From Myxococcales bacterium (lineage in GTDB: Bacteria; Myxococcota_C; UBA6777): 64,000 bases of DNA. The stretch covers positions 1-64,000 of the forward strand of contig JACKEL010000008.1 of assembly GCA_020632975.1 (NCBI GenBank). Reading direction: 5' to 3'. Every line of letters begins with the position of its first letter. Position 1 is the stretch's first letter. Below, piece after piece: positions 1 to 8,842 of the stretch. A program made the position numbers and the translations under genes. Below the pieces are notes generated by a model. That model had not been told where the DNA came from, did not search any database, and saw only the letters and a program-made list of their open reading frames with translations.

Positions 1-2
1 TC

Positions 3-533
3 ATGACTTTGATGCGTGGGATGCCCCTGCGAAAACTGATCGAGGGCTTTGGCGACGGTCTCAAAGGCGTCGTGATGGGCTCTGTGATCTTGGTCCTCGC
101 GATCACCATTGGGGGGATCAGCAGCGAGGCTGGTGGCGGGATCTTTTTGGTCGAACTCTTGGGCCAAAAAGTCCCTTACTGGGCACTTCCCGTCATGTTG
201 CAGATCCTCACCATCATCATCGCCTTCTCTACAGGTACAAGTTGGGGAACCTACGCTGTGGCTTTCCCTCTGGCGATGCCCTTGGCATGGGCCGTTGCGC
301 AGTCTCAAGGACTCTCTCATCCACAGTTCTTCATGACCCTTTGCTTTGCCGCTGTCATGGACGGTAGCGTCTTCGGCGATCAATGCTCGCCTATCTCTGA
401 TACCACCGTCCTTAGCGCGATGTGCACGGGATGCGACTTGATGGATCACGTTCGCACTCAACTCCCCCAAGCCTCCGCCGCCGCACTCCTCGCCTCGATC
501 TGCTGGACACTCTGCGCATTCTTCGCTGGATAA
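3..533 (+). CDS. Na+/H+ antiporter, NhaC family (C-terminal part only)
   Basis: Integral inner-membrane secondary transporter that exchanges Na+ for H+. Only the last ~176 residues are present; the true start lies upstream of the window. Visible are several hydrophobic helices and family-typical stretches: GTSWGTYAVAFPLAMPLA (about residues 79-96) and the loop GSVFGDQCSPISDTTVLSA, which is characteristic of the NhaC / Na_H_antiporter (PF03553) group. The protein ends in a hydrophobic helix and stops just before the hairpin-repeat array at 539. The family call is from motif recognition; substrate specificity cannot be read from this fragment. Confidence 0.8.
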   Translation: MTLMRGMPLRKLIEGFGDGLKGVVMGSVILVLAITIGGISSEAGGGIFLVELLGQKVPYWALPVMLQILTIIIAFSTGTSWGTYAVAFPLAMPLAWAVAQSQGLSHPQFFMTLCFAAVMDGSVFGDQCSPISDTTVLSAMCTGCDLMDHVRTQLPQASAAALLASICWTLCAFFAG

Positions 534-538
534 AGGTT

Positions 539-715
539 CGGGCGACCACGGAGGGTCGCCCCAGATATATCGGTATCCTCGGTAGATCGGGCGACCACGG
601 AGGGTCGCCCCAGATATATCGATATCCTCGGTAGATCGGGCGACCACGGAGGGTCGCCCCAGAAAAAGGATATCCGGGATAGTTAGGGTCGCCCCAGATA
701 CAGCGATCTATCCAG
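539..715. repeat. Hairpin-repeat array 1 (three units, period 49 bp, plus a decayed fragment)
   Basis: Units start at 539, 588 and 637. Each holds an 8-bp perfect inverted repeat, GGGCGACC and GGTCGCCC, around the loop ACGGAG, followed by the near-palindrome GATATATCGATATC and the spacer CTCGGTAGAT. Unit 3 degenerates after its hairpin, and a right-half remnant (GGGTCGCCCCAGATA) sits near 687. The array lies between the antiporter stop and the glutathione reductase gene. The same family occurs at 10687-11034 and 27245-27379 with different but still paired stems. There are no variable spacers, so it is not a CRISPR array. Confidence 0.9.
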
Positions 716-823
716 TTGGCCTCCGCTCGTAACGCGCCTCCCTACGCTTGCGTCTGTAGCAGAGAGCGCCCATACTTCTTGGGTCATTTCTGCAAACGAC
801 CCCCATAAAAAGGATGAAGCTGA

Positions 824-2176
824 ATGGAAACAAAGACCTACGATTATCTTGTCATTGGAGCGGGAAGTGGTGGCTTGGCCTCTGCGCGTCGAGCGGCCTC
901 TCATGGCGCCAAAGTCGCCCTCTTCGAATCAGACAAGATCGGAGGAACCTGCGTCAATCGAGGATGCGTCCCCAAAAAAGTGATGTTCAATGCTGCCAAC
1001 CTCGCTGAAGAGATCGAAGATATGGCGGCTTACGGCTTTCAAGTAGAAAAGAAAGACTTCGATTGGAGAGCGCTTGTCCATCGCCGAACCGCTTACATCG
1101 ATCGGCTCCACACCATCTACCATCAAAATGTCGAGCGAGCGGGGATCGATTACGTCCAAGGTTGGGCCCGCCTCGTGGATGCACATACTGTCGAAGCAAA
1201 TGGTCAACATTACACTGCTCCGCACATCCTTTTGCCGATGGGCGGAAAACCCGATATCCCCCGTGGCATCAAAGGCGCAGAGCATGGCATCACCTCAGAT
1301 GAGTTCTTCCAATTAGAACACCTCCCTCGCCGTGTTGCAGTCGTTGGTTCGGGTTATATCGCTGTTGAGATCGCAGGGATCCTCAACGCCCTAGGCTCTG
1401 AAGTCTCGATGTTTGTCCGAAGTGACCGTTTGCTTCGCTCGTTTGATGTGATGCTTCAAGATCACTTGCGCGATGAGATGCGTGCCCAAGGCATCCAGAT
1501 CCACTTCAACTCGGCCATCGAATCCATCGAAGGCAAGGACGGCGATGAACTCCACTTTTATTGCAGCAATGGCTTGAGCCACAAAGGATACGATACCTTG
1601 TTGTGGGCTGTCGGACGCATCCCACTGACGCGCGAGATGGGACTCGAAGCCGCAGGGGTCGAACTCACACGAGATGGCTATGTGGTGGCAGACCCCTTCC
1701 AAAACACCACAGTACCCGGCATTTATGCGCTTGGCGATGTAACAGAAAGCCCCGCCCTCACTCCCCTTGCCATCGCAGCAGGGCGCAAACTCGCAGATCG
1801 CCTCTTTGGTGGACAAAAAGATGCCCGACAGCTCTATGATCAAGTCCCCACCGCGATCTTCTCGCATCCACCCATTGGAACTGTCGGCCTCACTGAACGA
1901 GAAGCCCGCGCAAAGTACGAAGATGTGAAGGTTTATACCTCGACCTTTACGAATATGTACTACGCACTGGGTGAGAAAAAACCCAAAACAGCCATGAAGC
2001 TCATCGTCCATGGAGAACAAGAACATATCCTTGGCATCCATCTCATTGGACGCAATGCGGACGAGATCATCCAAGGTTTCTCTGTTGCCGTGCGTATGGG
2101 CGCTTGCAAAGCGGACCTTGATGCAACACTTGCCATCCACCCCACCAGCGCGGAAGAACTCGTTACCATGCGCTAA
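824..2176 (+). CDS. gor: Glutathione-disulfide reductase
   Basis: FAD-dependent cytoplasmic NADPH:glutathione disulfide oxidoreductase that keeps glutathione reduced. The 450 residues match the usual family length. The N-terminal FAD Rossmann motif GAGSGGLASA is at about residues 12-21. The redox-active disulfide lies in GGTCVNRGCVPKK (Cys43, Cys48), the NAD(P)-binding motif GSGYIAVEIAG is near 170, and the second FAD stretch reads YALGDV. The C-terminal dimerisation segment HPTSAEE supplies the catalytic His/Glu pair. The ATG is preceded by AAAGGATGAAGCTG. It stands alone between the repeat array and a convergent small membrane gene. Trypanothione or mycothione reductase is a less likely reading. 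Confidence 0.93.
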   Translation: METKTYDYLVIGAGSGGLASARRAASHGAKVALFESDKIGGTCVNRGCVPKKVMFNAANLAEEIEDMAAYGFQVEKKDFDWRALVHRRTAYIDRLHTIYHQNVERAGIDYVQGWARLVDAHTVEANGQHYTAPHILLPMGGKPDIPRGIKGAEHGITSDEFFQLEHLPRRVAVVGSGYIAVEIAGILNALGSEVSMFVRSDRLLRSFDVMLQDHLRDEMRAQGIQIHFNSAIESIEGKDGDELHFYCSNGLSHKGYDTLLWAVGRIPLTREMGLEAAGVELTRDGYVVADPFQNTTVPGIYALGDVTESPALTPLAIAAGRKLADRLFGGQKDARQLYDQVPTAIFSHPPIGTVGLTEREARAKYEDVKVYTSTFTNMYYALGEKKPKTAMKLIVHGEQEHILGIHLIGRNADEIIQGFSVAVRMGACKADLDATLAIHPTSAEELVTMR

Positions 2177-2217
2177 CCTTGCCTCAGGCTGTCGCTTATC
2201 GTCTCTCCCTCCGCTCT

Positions 2218-2508
2218 CTATCCCACAAACAACGGTAAGATCCGAATCACAAAAGCCGTGCCAGCCGTGCCCAAGACCAACAACCAACACTCCATAGGAT
2301 GTCCAGGGAAGGCGCGTTGCAACCAAACGGTGAGCACGCCCAAGCGTGAAGCTGTCGCAACAACGAGAGCGAAAGCTACGAACTCGATCCCCTCAAAAAC
2401 ATCAGCAAACAAGATCAAGCCACAAAAGGTCCCCATCAACGCTGCCGCTCCAACAACGACAAGAAACGTTCCCCAGCGTGACCAAAGCTCCATCTGACCC
2501 TGATGCAT
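2218..2508 (-). CDS. Small three-helix membrane protein, unknown function
   Basis: A 96-residue (or 91-residue, from the internal ATG at 2493) hydrophobic protein with about three predicted membrane helices: FLVVVGAAALMGTFCGLIL, EFVAFALVVATASRL and a C-terminal one ending in ILPLFVG. It is convergent with glutathione reductase, with stops 41 bp apart. No family is recognised. The internal ATG has a slightly better Shine-Dalgarno sequence (AGGGTCAG) than the first. The hydrophobic pattern and non-overlapping position favour a real gene, but small size keeps confidence moderate. Confidence 0.5.
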   Translation of the reverse strand: MHQGQMELWSRWGTFLVVVGAAALMGTFCGLILFADVFEGIEFVAFALVVATASRLGVLTVWLQRAFPGHPMECWLLVLGTAGTAFVIRILPLFVG

Positions 2509-2710
2509 CGTCTCTACACACTCCTTCCATCCACCCTTTGCGTCCTAGCCGCAAACAGGGTTGCTCAATTGATTCTCCAAACGCCATTAACATAGAAAAC
2601 GCAAACTGCGCGGTCAAGATTCCCTCCCAACCCTCTTGGTGCAAAGGCTTGCCAGCAAAGCTTCGCTTGTGCTACCAAAGCAGCTTATAGGAGAGGGGTA
2701 TCTCCAAGAC

Positions 2711-4363
2711 ATGACGGACCAAAGAGGCTTTTCCATGGTCGGACAATCTTTTTTCCAACAACTCCCAGATGCGCTCCAAGCCCTTCCACCTTCTCTTCTC
2801 GAAAGTGCTGAACATCTCGGAAACCAAGCAGCATCCGCCCTTTTATCAAACAAAGAGGCCGCAAAACAACCCGCTGCACTGTTGCGTATGTTGCTGAGCG
2901 CAGCAAGACGTTGGGAACTGCAACAAAGGTCACAACAAGAATCCATCGCGCAAGACATCCCTTCTCCACTGCGCTCTCGTTTGCAAACACACGCTCACCT
3001 GGGCCTGATCGAGCGCGCCCAACGCTACCTTGCGACTTGTTCAGAGACTGCAACCGAAGAGACTTGGGGGGCGATCTTTGATCTTTGGGATGCCTGTCTC
3101 AAGATCGCTTGGCGTGACGCCAACCTTGCAGTGGAAGCCAAAGACTGCGACCATCCAAGGCTTTCTCACTTTGCCGATCTCGTCGGTCAACAGGGGACTT
3201 GCAGCGAGATCCCTGCACACCGTTGGCTCGCGATCCGACGAGGACAACAAGAACAAGTCCTTCAACTTCGCTTCAAGTGGCCCGAGGCATCGCTCGTAGA
3301 ACAGGTTCAACTTTACCGACCAACCCTCAAGGCCCCAGACCATCGACAAGATGAGTCTATCCTACAAGAGTTGGTGACAGACGCTCTCCCCAACGCGCTC
3401 GAACAACGGCTACAAGAGCAAGCACAAGAACACAGCGCCCTACAAGCACAAAAAGAGCTACATCGTTTGCTAACGGCTTCCCCTTTGCTTCAGGCTCCCC
3501 TTGCGTCGATCTCACTGAGTCGAGAAGACCGTCCCATCGGCCTGATCGTCGTAGATGGACAAGGACAACTCATCCACAAAGAAACCTTTCCACCCAACCC
3601 GCAAACCCCACAGCGCATCAAGTTGTTGCTCCAAGGTATCGCCCCTGCCGCGATCGCCCTTCCTGTTCGCGCGCCAGCCAACCAACGACTACAAGAGATC
3701 GCAAGCGCACTGCATCCACTTGCCCCTTGTCATCGCGTCCGTGAGGCGGGGCTTTCCACAGCACGTCAGCCATGGATGGAAGGCGCACACCCTCTCTCTC
3801 GCGAACTCGCCAATGCACGCGCCCAAGCAGAACGCCTCCAAGATCCGTTCAAAGCGTGGTCCCGTCTCGATCCACTTCAACTTGGATTGGCCGAATACCC
3901 CGAGCAATTGGACACCTCTCTTCTTCAACAAGCCCTACTCGACGAAAAACAACTCGCCAAACACGCACTCACCTATGACACAGCAGAAGCGGAAACGACC
4001 ACACAAGCGGGCTTTTCGCTGCAAAGTACGCTGAACCCCTTTGTGCGGACACTCGAAGATCTGCGGCCAGGGATGACGTTGCAAGGCGTAATCTCCCATA
4101 CCACCGACTTTGGGGCCTTTGTGCAACTTGGTCTTCCCGAAGAAGGCATGATCCATATCTCTGAACTTGCGGACCGTTTCGTCAAACACCCCAATGAGAT
4201 CGTACAAAGCGGACAGCACCTACGTGTCCGCGTGCTTTCCGTTGAACCAGAAAAGGGTCGGATCAGTCTGAGCCTTCGCACACCTCGACCCAACGCACCC
4301 AAACCCGTACAACAACGCAAAGCAGATAGCCTCAAAAAACTCGAACAGCTCTTCAAAAAATAG
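2711..4363 (+). CDS. Tex-like S1 RNA-binding protein lacking the helix-hairpin-helix region
   Basis: A 550-residue cytoplasmic relative of the transcription accessory protein Tex (YhgF). Tex-like segments appear in order: PAHRWLAIRRG (compare PSHRxLALRRG of Tex), a helical stretch, a YqgF/RNase H-like fold around IGLIVVDGQGQLIHKE, then ERLQDPFKAWSRLDPLQLGLAEY (compare RxLQDPLxELVKIDPxxIGVGQY). A C-terminal S1 domain follows (LRPGMTLQGVISHTTDFGAFVQL ... RISLSLR). The HhH domains normally lying between the LQDP segment and S1 are missing, and the N-terminal Tex domain is reduced, so it is about 200 residues short. I chose ATG 2711, downstream of GGAGAGGGG, rather than an in-frame TTG at 2636. 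Nucleic-acid binding is likely; the exact role is unknown. Confidence 0.75.
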   Translation: MTDQRGFSMVGQSFFQQLPDALQALPPSLLESAEHLGNQAASALLSNKEAAKQPAALLRMLLSAARRWELQQRSQQESIAQDIPSPLRSRLQTHAHLGLIERAQRYLATCSETATEETWGAIFDLWDACLKIAWRDANLAVEAKDCDHPRLSHFADLVGQQGTCSEIPAHRWLAIRRGQQEQVLQLRFKWPEASLVEQVQLYRPTLKAPDHRQDESILQELVTDALPNALEQRLQEQAQEHSALQAQKELHRLLTASPLLQAPLASISLSREDRPIGLIVVDGQGQLIHKETFPPNPQTPQRIKLLLQGIAPAAIALPVRAPANQRLQEIASALHPLAPCHRVREAGLSTARQPWMEGAHPLSRELANARAQAERLQDPFKAWSRLDPLQLGLAEYPEQLDTSLLQQALLDEKQLAKHALTYDTAEAETTTQAGFSLQSTLNPFVRTLEDLRPGMTLQGVISHTTDFGAFVQLGLPEEGMIHISELADRFVKHPNEIVQSGQHLRVRVLSVEPEKGRISLSLRTPRPNAPKPVQQRKADSLKKLEQLFKK

Positions 4364-4425
4364 ACTTCCATCTGACAAGAGGAAGAGACTTTATCCCTAC
4401 AAAGGCAAGAAAAAAGGCATAAGAC

Positions 4426-5487
4426 ATGACCACCTACCTACTCGCCTTGGAAAGTTCCTGTGATGAGACCGCAGCATCCGTGATCTCCTTTGAACAAGAA
4501 GGCCCACCCACCCTTCGCTCTAGCCTCGTCGCAAGCCAAGTCGAGATCCACGCGCGTTACGGCGGTGTCGTCCCAGAGATCGCCAGCCGCGCTCACCTCG
4601 AAGTCGCCCTGCCCTTGATCCAAGATGCTCTGCTCGAAGCAGGGCTTCAACGCAAGGACCTTTCCGCCATCGCTGTGACCCGAGGTCCCGGGCTGATTGG
4701 CGCTTTGCTTGTGGGTCTTCAGATCGCCAAGTCCATCGCCTTTGCTTGGAAACTCCCACTCATCGGCGTCAATCACCTTGCAGGCCACCTCGAAGCTGTC
4801 TTCCTCGAAGCGTCTTACCCCAGTTTTCCTTTTCTTGCGCTGTTGGTTTCAGGCGGACACACCACGATCTATCGGGTGGATGGACACGAACAATACAAGC
4901 ATCTTGGCTCCACACGCGATGATGCGGCAGGAGAAGCTTTCGACAAAGCTGCAAAGATGTTGGGACTCGGCTACCCAGGCGGCGTGTACATCGATCGCCT
5001 CGCACAACAAGGGGACGCGCGACGCTTCTCTTTTCCCCGTGCGATGCTCAAACAAGGACTCGACTTCAGTTTCTCAGGACTCAAGACCGCATGTCGCACT
5101 GAACTCGCAAGCCTCGAACAACCATTGGATGATCAAACCCTTGCGGACTTCTGCGCTTCTTACCAAGAAGCCATCGTGGACGTCCTCTGGCAAAAAGTGG
5201 AGCGCGCGCTCGAACAAGAAGGGCTCGACCAACTCGTGTTGACAGGTGGTGTCGCTGCAAACAGCCGACTACGCGCCTTTTTCCAACAACGTTGCGATGA
5301 AACACAACGCAAACTCTTCCTTCCTTCGAAGCGCTTCTGCACAGACAATGCCGCGATGATCGCCGCTGCTGCTGTCACACCCTTTCGCCAAGGACGCTTC
5401 GAAAGCCTCGACCTCAACGCAACAGGAAAACTCCCGCTCGATCCCAATGCGCTCCCTCGTGGACCCCGCCGTCGAAAAAAAAATTGA
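4426..5487 (+). CDS. tsaD: tRNA N6-adenosine threonylcarbamoyltransferase TsaD
   Basis: Transfers the threonylcarbamoyl group from TC-AMP to A37 of ANN-decoding tRNAs to form t6A, acting with TsaB and TsaE. The 353 residues match the family. Visible motifs are the N-terminal ALESSCDETAAS, the metal-binding HLAGHLEA (about 113-120), the ATPase-fold phosphate motif LLVSGGHT, GxxxDDAAGEAFDKAAKMLGL and the C-terminal LTGGVAANSRLR. It follows the Tex-like gene by 62 bp on the same strand with its own AAGGCATAAGAC Shine-Dalgarno. TsaB and TsaE are not in the window. Confidence 0.96.
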   Translation: MTTYLLALESSCDETAASVISFEQEGPPTLRSSLVASQVEIHARYGGVVPEIASRAHLEVALPLIQDALLEAGLQRKDLSAIAVTRGPGLIGALLVGLQIAKSIAFAWKLPLIGVNHLAGHLEAVFLEASYPSFPFLALLVSGGHTTIYRVDGHEQYKHLGSTRDDAAGEAFDKAAKMLGLGYPGGVYIDRLAQQGDARRFSFPRAMLKQGLDFSFSGLKTACRTELASLEQPLDDQTLADFCASYQEAIVDVLWQKVERALEQEGLDQLVLTGGVAANSRLRAFFQQRCDETQRKLFLPSKRFCTDNAAMIAAAAVTPFRQGRFESLDLNATGKLPLDPNALPRGPRRRKKN

Positions 5488-5810
5488 TACTTTTCCCTTC
5501 CTCTCTCGTCTCATTCAACCAAAGAAACCATCTTTCACAAGATGCCCAACCAAGGAGCTTTCCTGATATGCCTGTCCAACCTCTCGTTTGAATCGCCCAC
5601 AGACCCGCATCTTGCGTGACCTCTCTCTTGAGACGACTTCTCTCTTGAGACGACTTCTCTCTTTGTGAAGAAGTAAGTACACGCAACACCCCAAGTCTTC
5701 GGACTTCTCGCGGATGGGTCTGTGTTTGCATCCAAAGCAAACGAGAGGGAAGCGCCCGAAGGCAGGTCATCTTTCCACCTGCATGGGTCACCCTCAAAGA
5801 GAGTTGACCC
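5488..5810. other. Intergenic region with a short 17-bp tandem repeat
   Basis: 323 bp between tsaD and the HEAT-like gene. It holds two and a half copies of CTCTCTTGAGACGACTT at 5623-5664. I see no clear gene and no strong terminator. Short open frames here have no start signal and no protein-like character. Confidence 0.5.
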
Positions 5811-7426
5811 ATGGCATCCCGCACCCAACAAGCTCCCCACTCACATCGAAAAAACAAACAAAAACAACCTTCCCGTGAAAAGCAACGGCGTCTCTCCTTG
5901 TACGAATGGGAAAAGAAGATCGAGCAACATCCGAATGTTTCGCAGCGTATCGCCTGGCTAAAACAAGCCCTCGAACCGCACCAAAAACGCCTCGCACTTC
6001 CTTCCCCAACGAACCCGAATCCACGTATGCACGGCAGAAACGCAAGCTACGAATGGACTTTTCGTTTGCTTGAAAAATCGTGTATCCAAGATCCATCCCC
6101 AGAAGTCCGTTGTCACGCATTTTCCGAGATGTTGCGCTTCTGCAAAGATGACCGCCAAGTCGTCAGAGTCCTCTTTTCTTCCATGCACCAACAATCTCAC
6201 CCCCGCAGTCTTCGTGAGACCTACACTCACTTATCACAAGAACTGTTCGTGCAGTCTCCTCTCGCGAAAAAGATGCGTTGCGAAGCACTTCTCCAAAACC
6301 ACTGTCTCACAGGGCGCCCCTATTCTTGGCGCTTTTCCGTGTACGAATTTCTCCCATCCCCTGAAGAAGAACAGCGCGCTCAAGAGGATTACAAAGCCTT
6401 GTTGTCTCATTATCCCGCTGAGTTGGTCGCACAAATCATCGAAACAGGACTAGAGAATGAAAAAGAACACACATTCTCCCTAGCAGCGAGACTTTTGGGA
6501 GCAGCCTTTCAAGAAGATCTCCCAGGCTTCGATCGTTCGAAAGTCAAACGCAAGATCCGCGAGGCAACACAAGTCCTCAACGAACCCTATCCTTCTCGTG
6601 ATGCAGACTGGCGGCATCAGATGAACCACAGAGAGCGATACCAAAAAGCGCTTCGTTTGTTGCTCTGGCTCCCTCCTGCCTACACGTTGCCTTTTGTCAA
6701 AACGCTGCACGCCTCTTTGAAACAGATCACAACCGATGCAAATCACGCAAGGAATAGACAAGAGATCCAAGGGCTTTTGCGATCTTGCTCTGCCTCTTTC
6801 GACTCCCCCAACAACAAGATTTTTTGCAGGTCGTCATACAAAGATATCTGGTTTATTTTCCAAGTAATTTGATGAACGTAGAGTTATTGCGCTTGTTGCA
6901 AGCCGTGAACAAAGACACCGAACTCTACGAACGATGGCTTCTTCAGCGATGTTTACTCCAAGACAGAGGCGAAACAATGTTCGTCGCAGAGTTGACCTCT
7001 TTGCCTGTCGAAAAACTCTGTATTCTTTTGGAAGAAATATCCCCATCGCAACAAAGTCAGCTTTATTACCAGCACTTTGGAAATCTGCGACACAGCTTCT
7101 CAACCAACAGCGCGACCATCCTTCTTGCGTTGCCCATGCACCAAAATGTCCAAGCCATCATCGATCTGCTCGAAGCGAAAGAGCAACGATACAATCGAAG
7201 TCACTTTGCAGAGCACCTGCTCCACCATCTCAATCCAATCCTACAAAAGCTCTATAGCTACCATCGTTGGAGAGACACTTGGCAGGAGACTTGTCGTTCA
7301 CGCCATCTCTTTAAGATGGAAAAAAGCGCGTGTTACCAAGAACTCCTCAACGTACTCAAGTCCCATATCCGCCAAGAACTCACATCATGGAAAAACACGC
7401 TCGAAGATGTCTTGATGAACTTCTAA
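5811..7426 (+). pseudogene. HEAT-like helical protein gene broken by one frameshift near 6785-6825
   Basis: Two overlapping frames read as one protein. Frame 1 (5811-6872) gives an alpha-helical, Glu/Arg/Leu-rich protein that turns into improbable sequence after about ...FDSPNN. Frame 2 is open from about 6785 and continues in the same style as FLQVVIQRYLVYFPSNLMNVELLRLLQ down to 7426. The switch falls in or next to the run ATTTTTT at 6819-6825, so the intact product would be about 538 residues. The second part starts only at a weak TTG inside the first and has no Shine-Dalgarno, so a separate gene is unlikely. A homopolymer indel (sequencing or real) is the simplest cause. Family not recognised; helical repeats suggest a scaffold. 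Confidence 0.6.
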
Positions 7427-7578
7427 AGAAATCGACGATCCCAACACTGCACGCCGTTGACACATCTGTCCATCCTGAGAAAGACGCGTAAAGTCCTTGT
7501 CTTGTGGCTTTTTTCCTTCTATCTTTTTGCAAAGATAGCTCATCCCAAAGGTTTTCCTTTCACGAAAGAGACACACGG

Positions 7579-8526
7579 ATGAACCAAAAAGCCACCAAAG
7601 CCCCGACCTATCAGCAGATACAACCTGCCTCGATGCCCTATGTGACATACACCTCGATCACCCCATCCAAACAACTCTGGCGAGGTTTTCAGACCACGTG
7701 GGACCTGTGCGCGATCACAGAAGGACAAGCCAGTTGGCGCTATCGTGGCAAAACCATGACCTCCCCCGCAGGCTGTATCCGCCTCAAAGAACCCGGCGAA
7801 AACTTCCAAACCCTCCGTGTAGAACACCCCTCCGCTTTGCGGATCTTGCACTTTGATCCAGCGTTTATCTCTCAAACCACAGAAGACCTCTTCCCCCACT
7901 CCCTAGAACTTCCGTGCTTTCAGATACAACGACCTGACTTTTTTCAACAGCTTGGTCAATGGATATCTTGTCTGACTTCTTCTTCAAGCTTATTAGAAAA
8001 ACAGGAAGGGATGTACCTTCTTCTCAAGGAACTCTTGTTCCAAAACCAACGTACACGCCAATCCCCCCAAAAGATCCGCTGTCATCCAGCAGTACGCCGC
8101 GCCCAAGAGTACATCGAGGCCCATCTCACGGAAGATATCTCGCTAGATACACTCGCACAGATCGCAGCCGTGCACCCCGTGTATCTCTCGCGACTTTTTC
8201 GCCAACACGTCGGCCTTCCCCCACACGCTTATCAGCTTGAACAACGGATTCAACTCGCGCAACAACACCTCAAAGCAGGGATGAGCAGCGCGGAAGTCGC
8301 GATCGAAGTTGGTTTCTTTGATCAAAGTCATCTGTTGCGCCACTTTAAGCGGCATCTTGGCCTCACCCCCGAGCGTTTCCGCCACCTTGTCCAAAAGCAA
8401 ACTACGCTTTTTGTGCCGCCAATCGGGCAACACGACGTTGCCAAAGCACCAAGAAAGGCACAACCCCCAGCTCCAAGACCATCCCTACGATCATGGCAGG
8501 ATCTTGGGGCGTCCCCACTCGGATAA
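7579..8526 (+). CDS. AraC-family transcriptional regulator
   Basis: A 315-residue DNA-binding regulator. The N-terminal half is a cupin-like sensor (SWRYRGKTMTSPAGCIRLKEPGE). The C-terminal ~100 residues hold the double helix-turn-helix: LDTLAQIAAVHPVYLSRLFRQHVG and SSAEVAIEVGFFDQSHLLRHFKRHLGLTPERFR, the AraC signature. I prefer ATG 7579 over an upstream in-frame start at 7504. About 40 residues beyond the normal AraC end (QKQTTLFVPPIG...) are antisense to the end of the convergent DUF4345 gene, which suggests a stop codon lost during drift. The inducer and targets cannot be inferred. Confidence 0.9.
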   Translation: MNQKATKAPTYQQIQPASMPYVTYTSITPSKQLWRGFQTTWDLCAITEGQASWRYRGKTMTSPAGCIRLKEPGENFQTLRVEHPSALRILHFDPAFISQTTEDLFPHSLELPCFQIQRPDFFQQLGQWISCLTSSSSLLEKQEGMYLLLKELLFQNQRTRQSPQKIRCHPAVRRAQEYIEAHLTEDISLDTLAQIAAVHPVYLSRLFRQHVGLPPHAYQLEQRIQLAQQHLKAGMSSAEVAIEVGFFDQSHLLRHFKRHLGLTPERFRHLVQKQTTLFVPPIGQHDVAKAPRKAQPPAPRPSLRSWQDLGASPLG

Positions 8527-8809
8527 GCGAGATCACACGCCCAATCCCCCCCACAAACACCGCGACGCCCACCAAAGTGACAACGATCCCTCTCTCTTCG
8601 ATGCGCAAGATCGCCCACCACAGGCCAAATGTGACCGCGCCCAAGTACACCCCCGCAAGATAACGCAACTGGTTATCGAGATTCGCAGGGACCGCACCAC
8701 CCGTCTTTCCAAGGAAAAACTGTGCGCCCCAACCCCAAACCAGCACCGCCCCCAACAATGGAATCAAGCTCAAGACCCCTAAAACTGCCTGTAGCGCACG
8801 ACGTTCCAT
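8402..8809 (-). CDS. DUF4345-like four-helix membrane protein
   Basis: 135-residue integral membrane protein. Four hydrophobic helices are seen. The motifs LDNQLRYLAGVYLGAVTFGLWW and the second-half pattern VGGIGRVISLIRVGTPQDPAM are typical of the DUF4345 family (NxxRYxxGxYL ... GRxxS ... GxP). Start ATG 8809 is preceded by GGAGG seven bases upstream. Its last ~125 bp overlap the C-terminal tail of the convergent AraC-type gene. Function unknown for the family. Confidence 0.8.
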   Translation of the reverse strand: MERRALQAVLGVLSLIPLLGAVLVWGWGAQFFLGKTGGAVPANLDNQLRYLAGVYLGAVTFGLWWAILRIEERGIVVTLVGVAVFVGGIGRVISLIRVGTPQDPAMIVGMVLELGVVPFLVLWQRRVARLAAQKA

Positions 8810-8842
8810 CAAAGCCTCCTGTCTTGTTATGTCTCAAATCGC

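Noticed and set aside
539..700. CRISPR array
   Set aside because: Whole units are repeated with nearly identical spacers, there are only three copies and no cas gene; the units are hairpins.
6785..7426. A separate gene starting at TTG 6785
   Set aside because: No Shine-Dalgarno, start lies inside the preceding frame, and both parts have the same composition; a frameshift in one gene explains it better.
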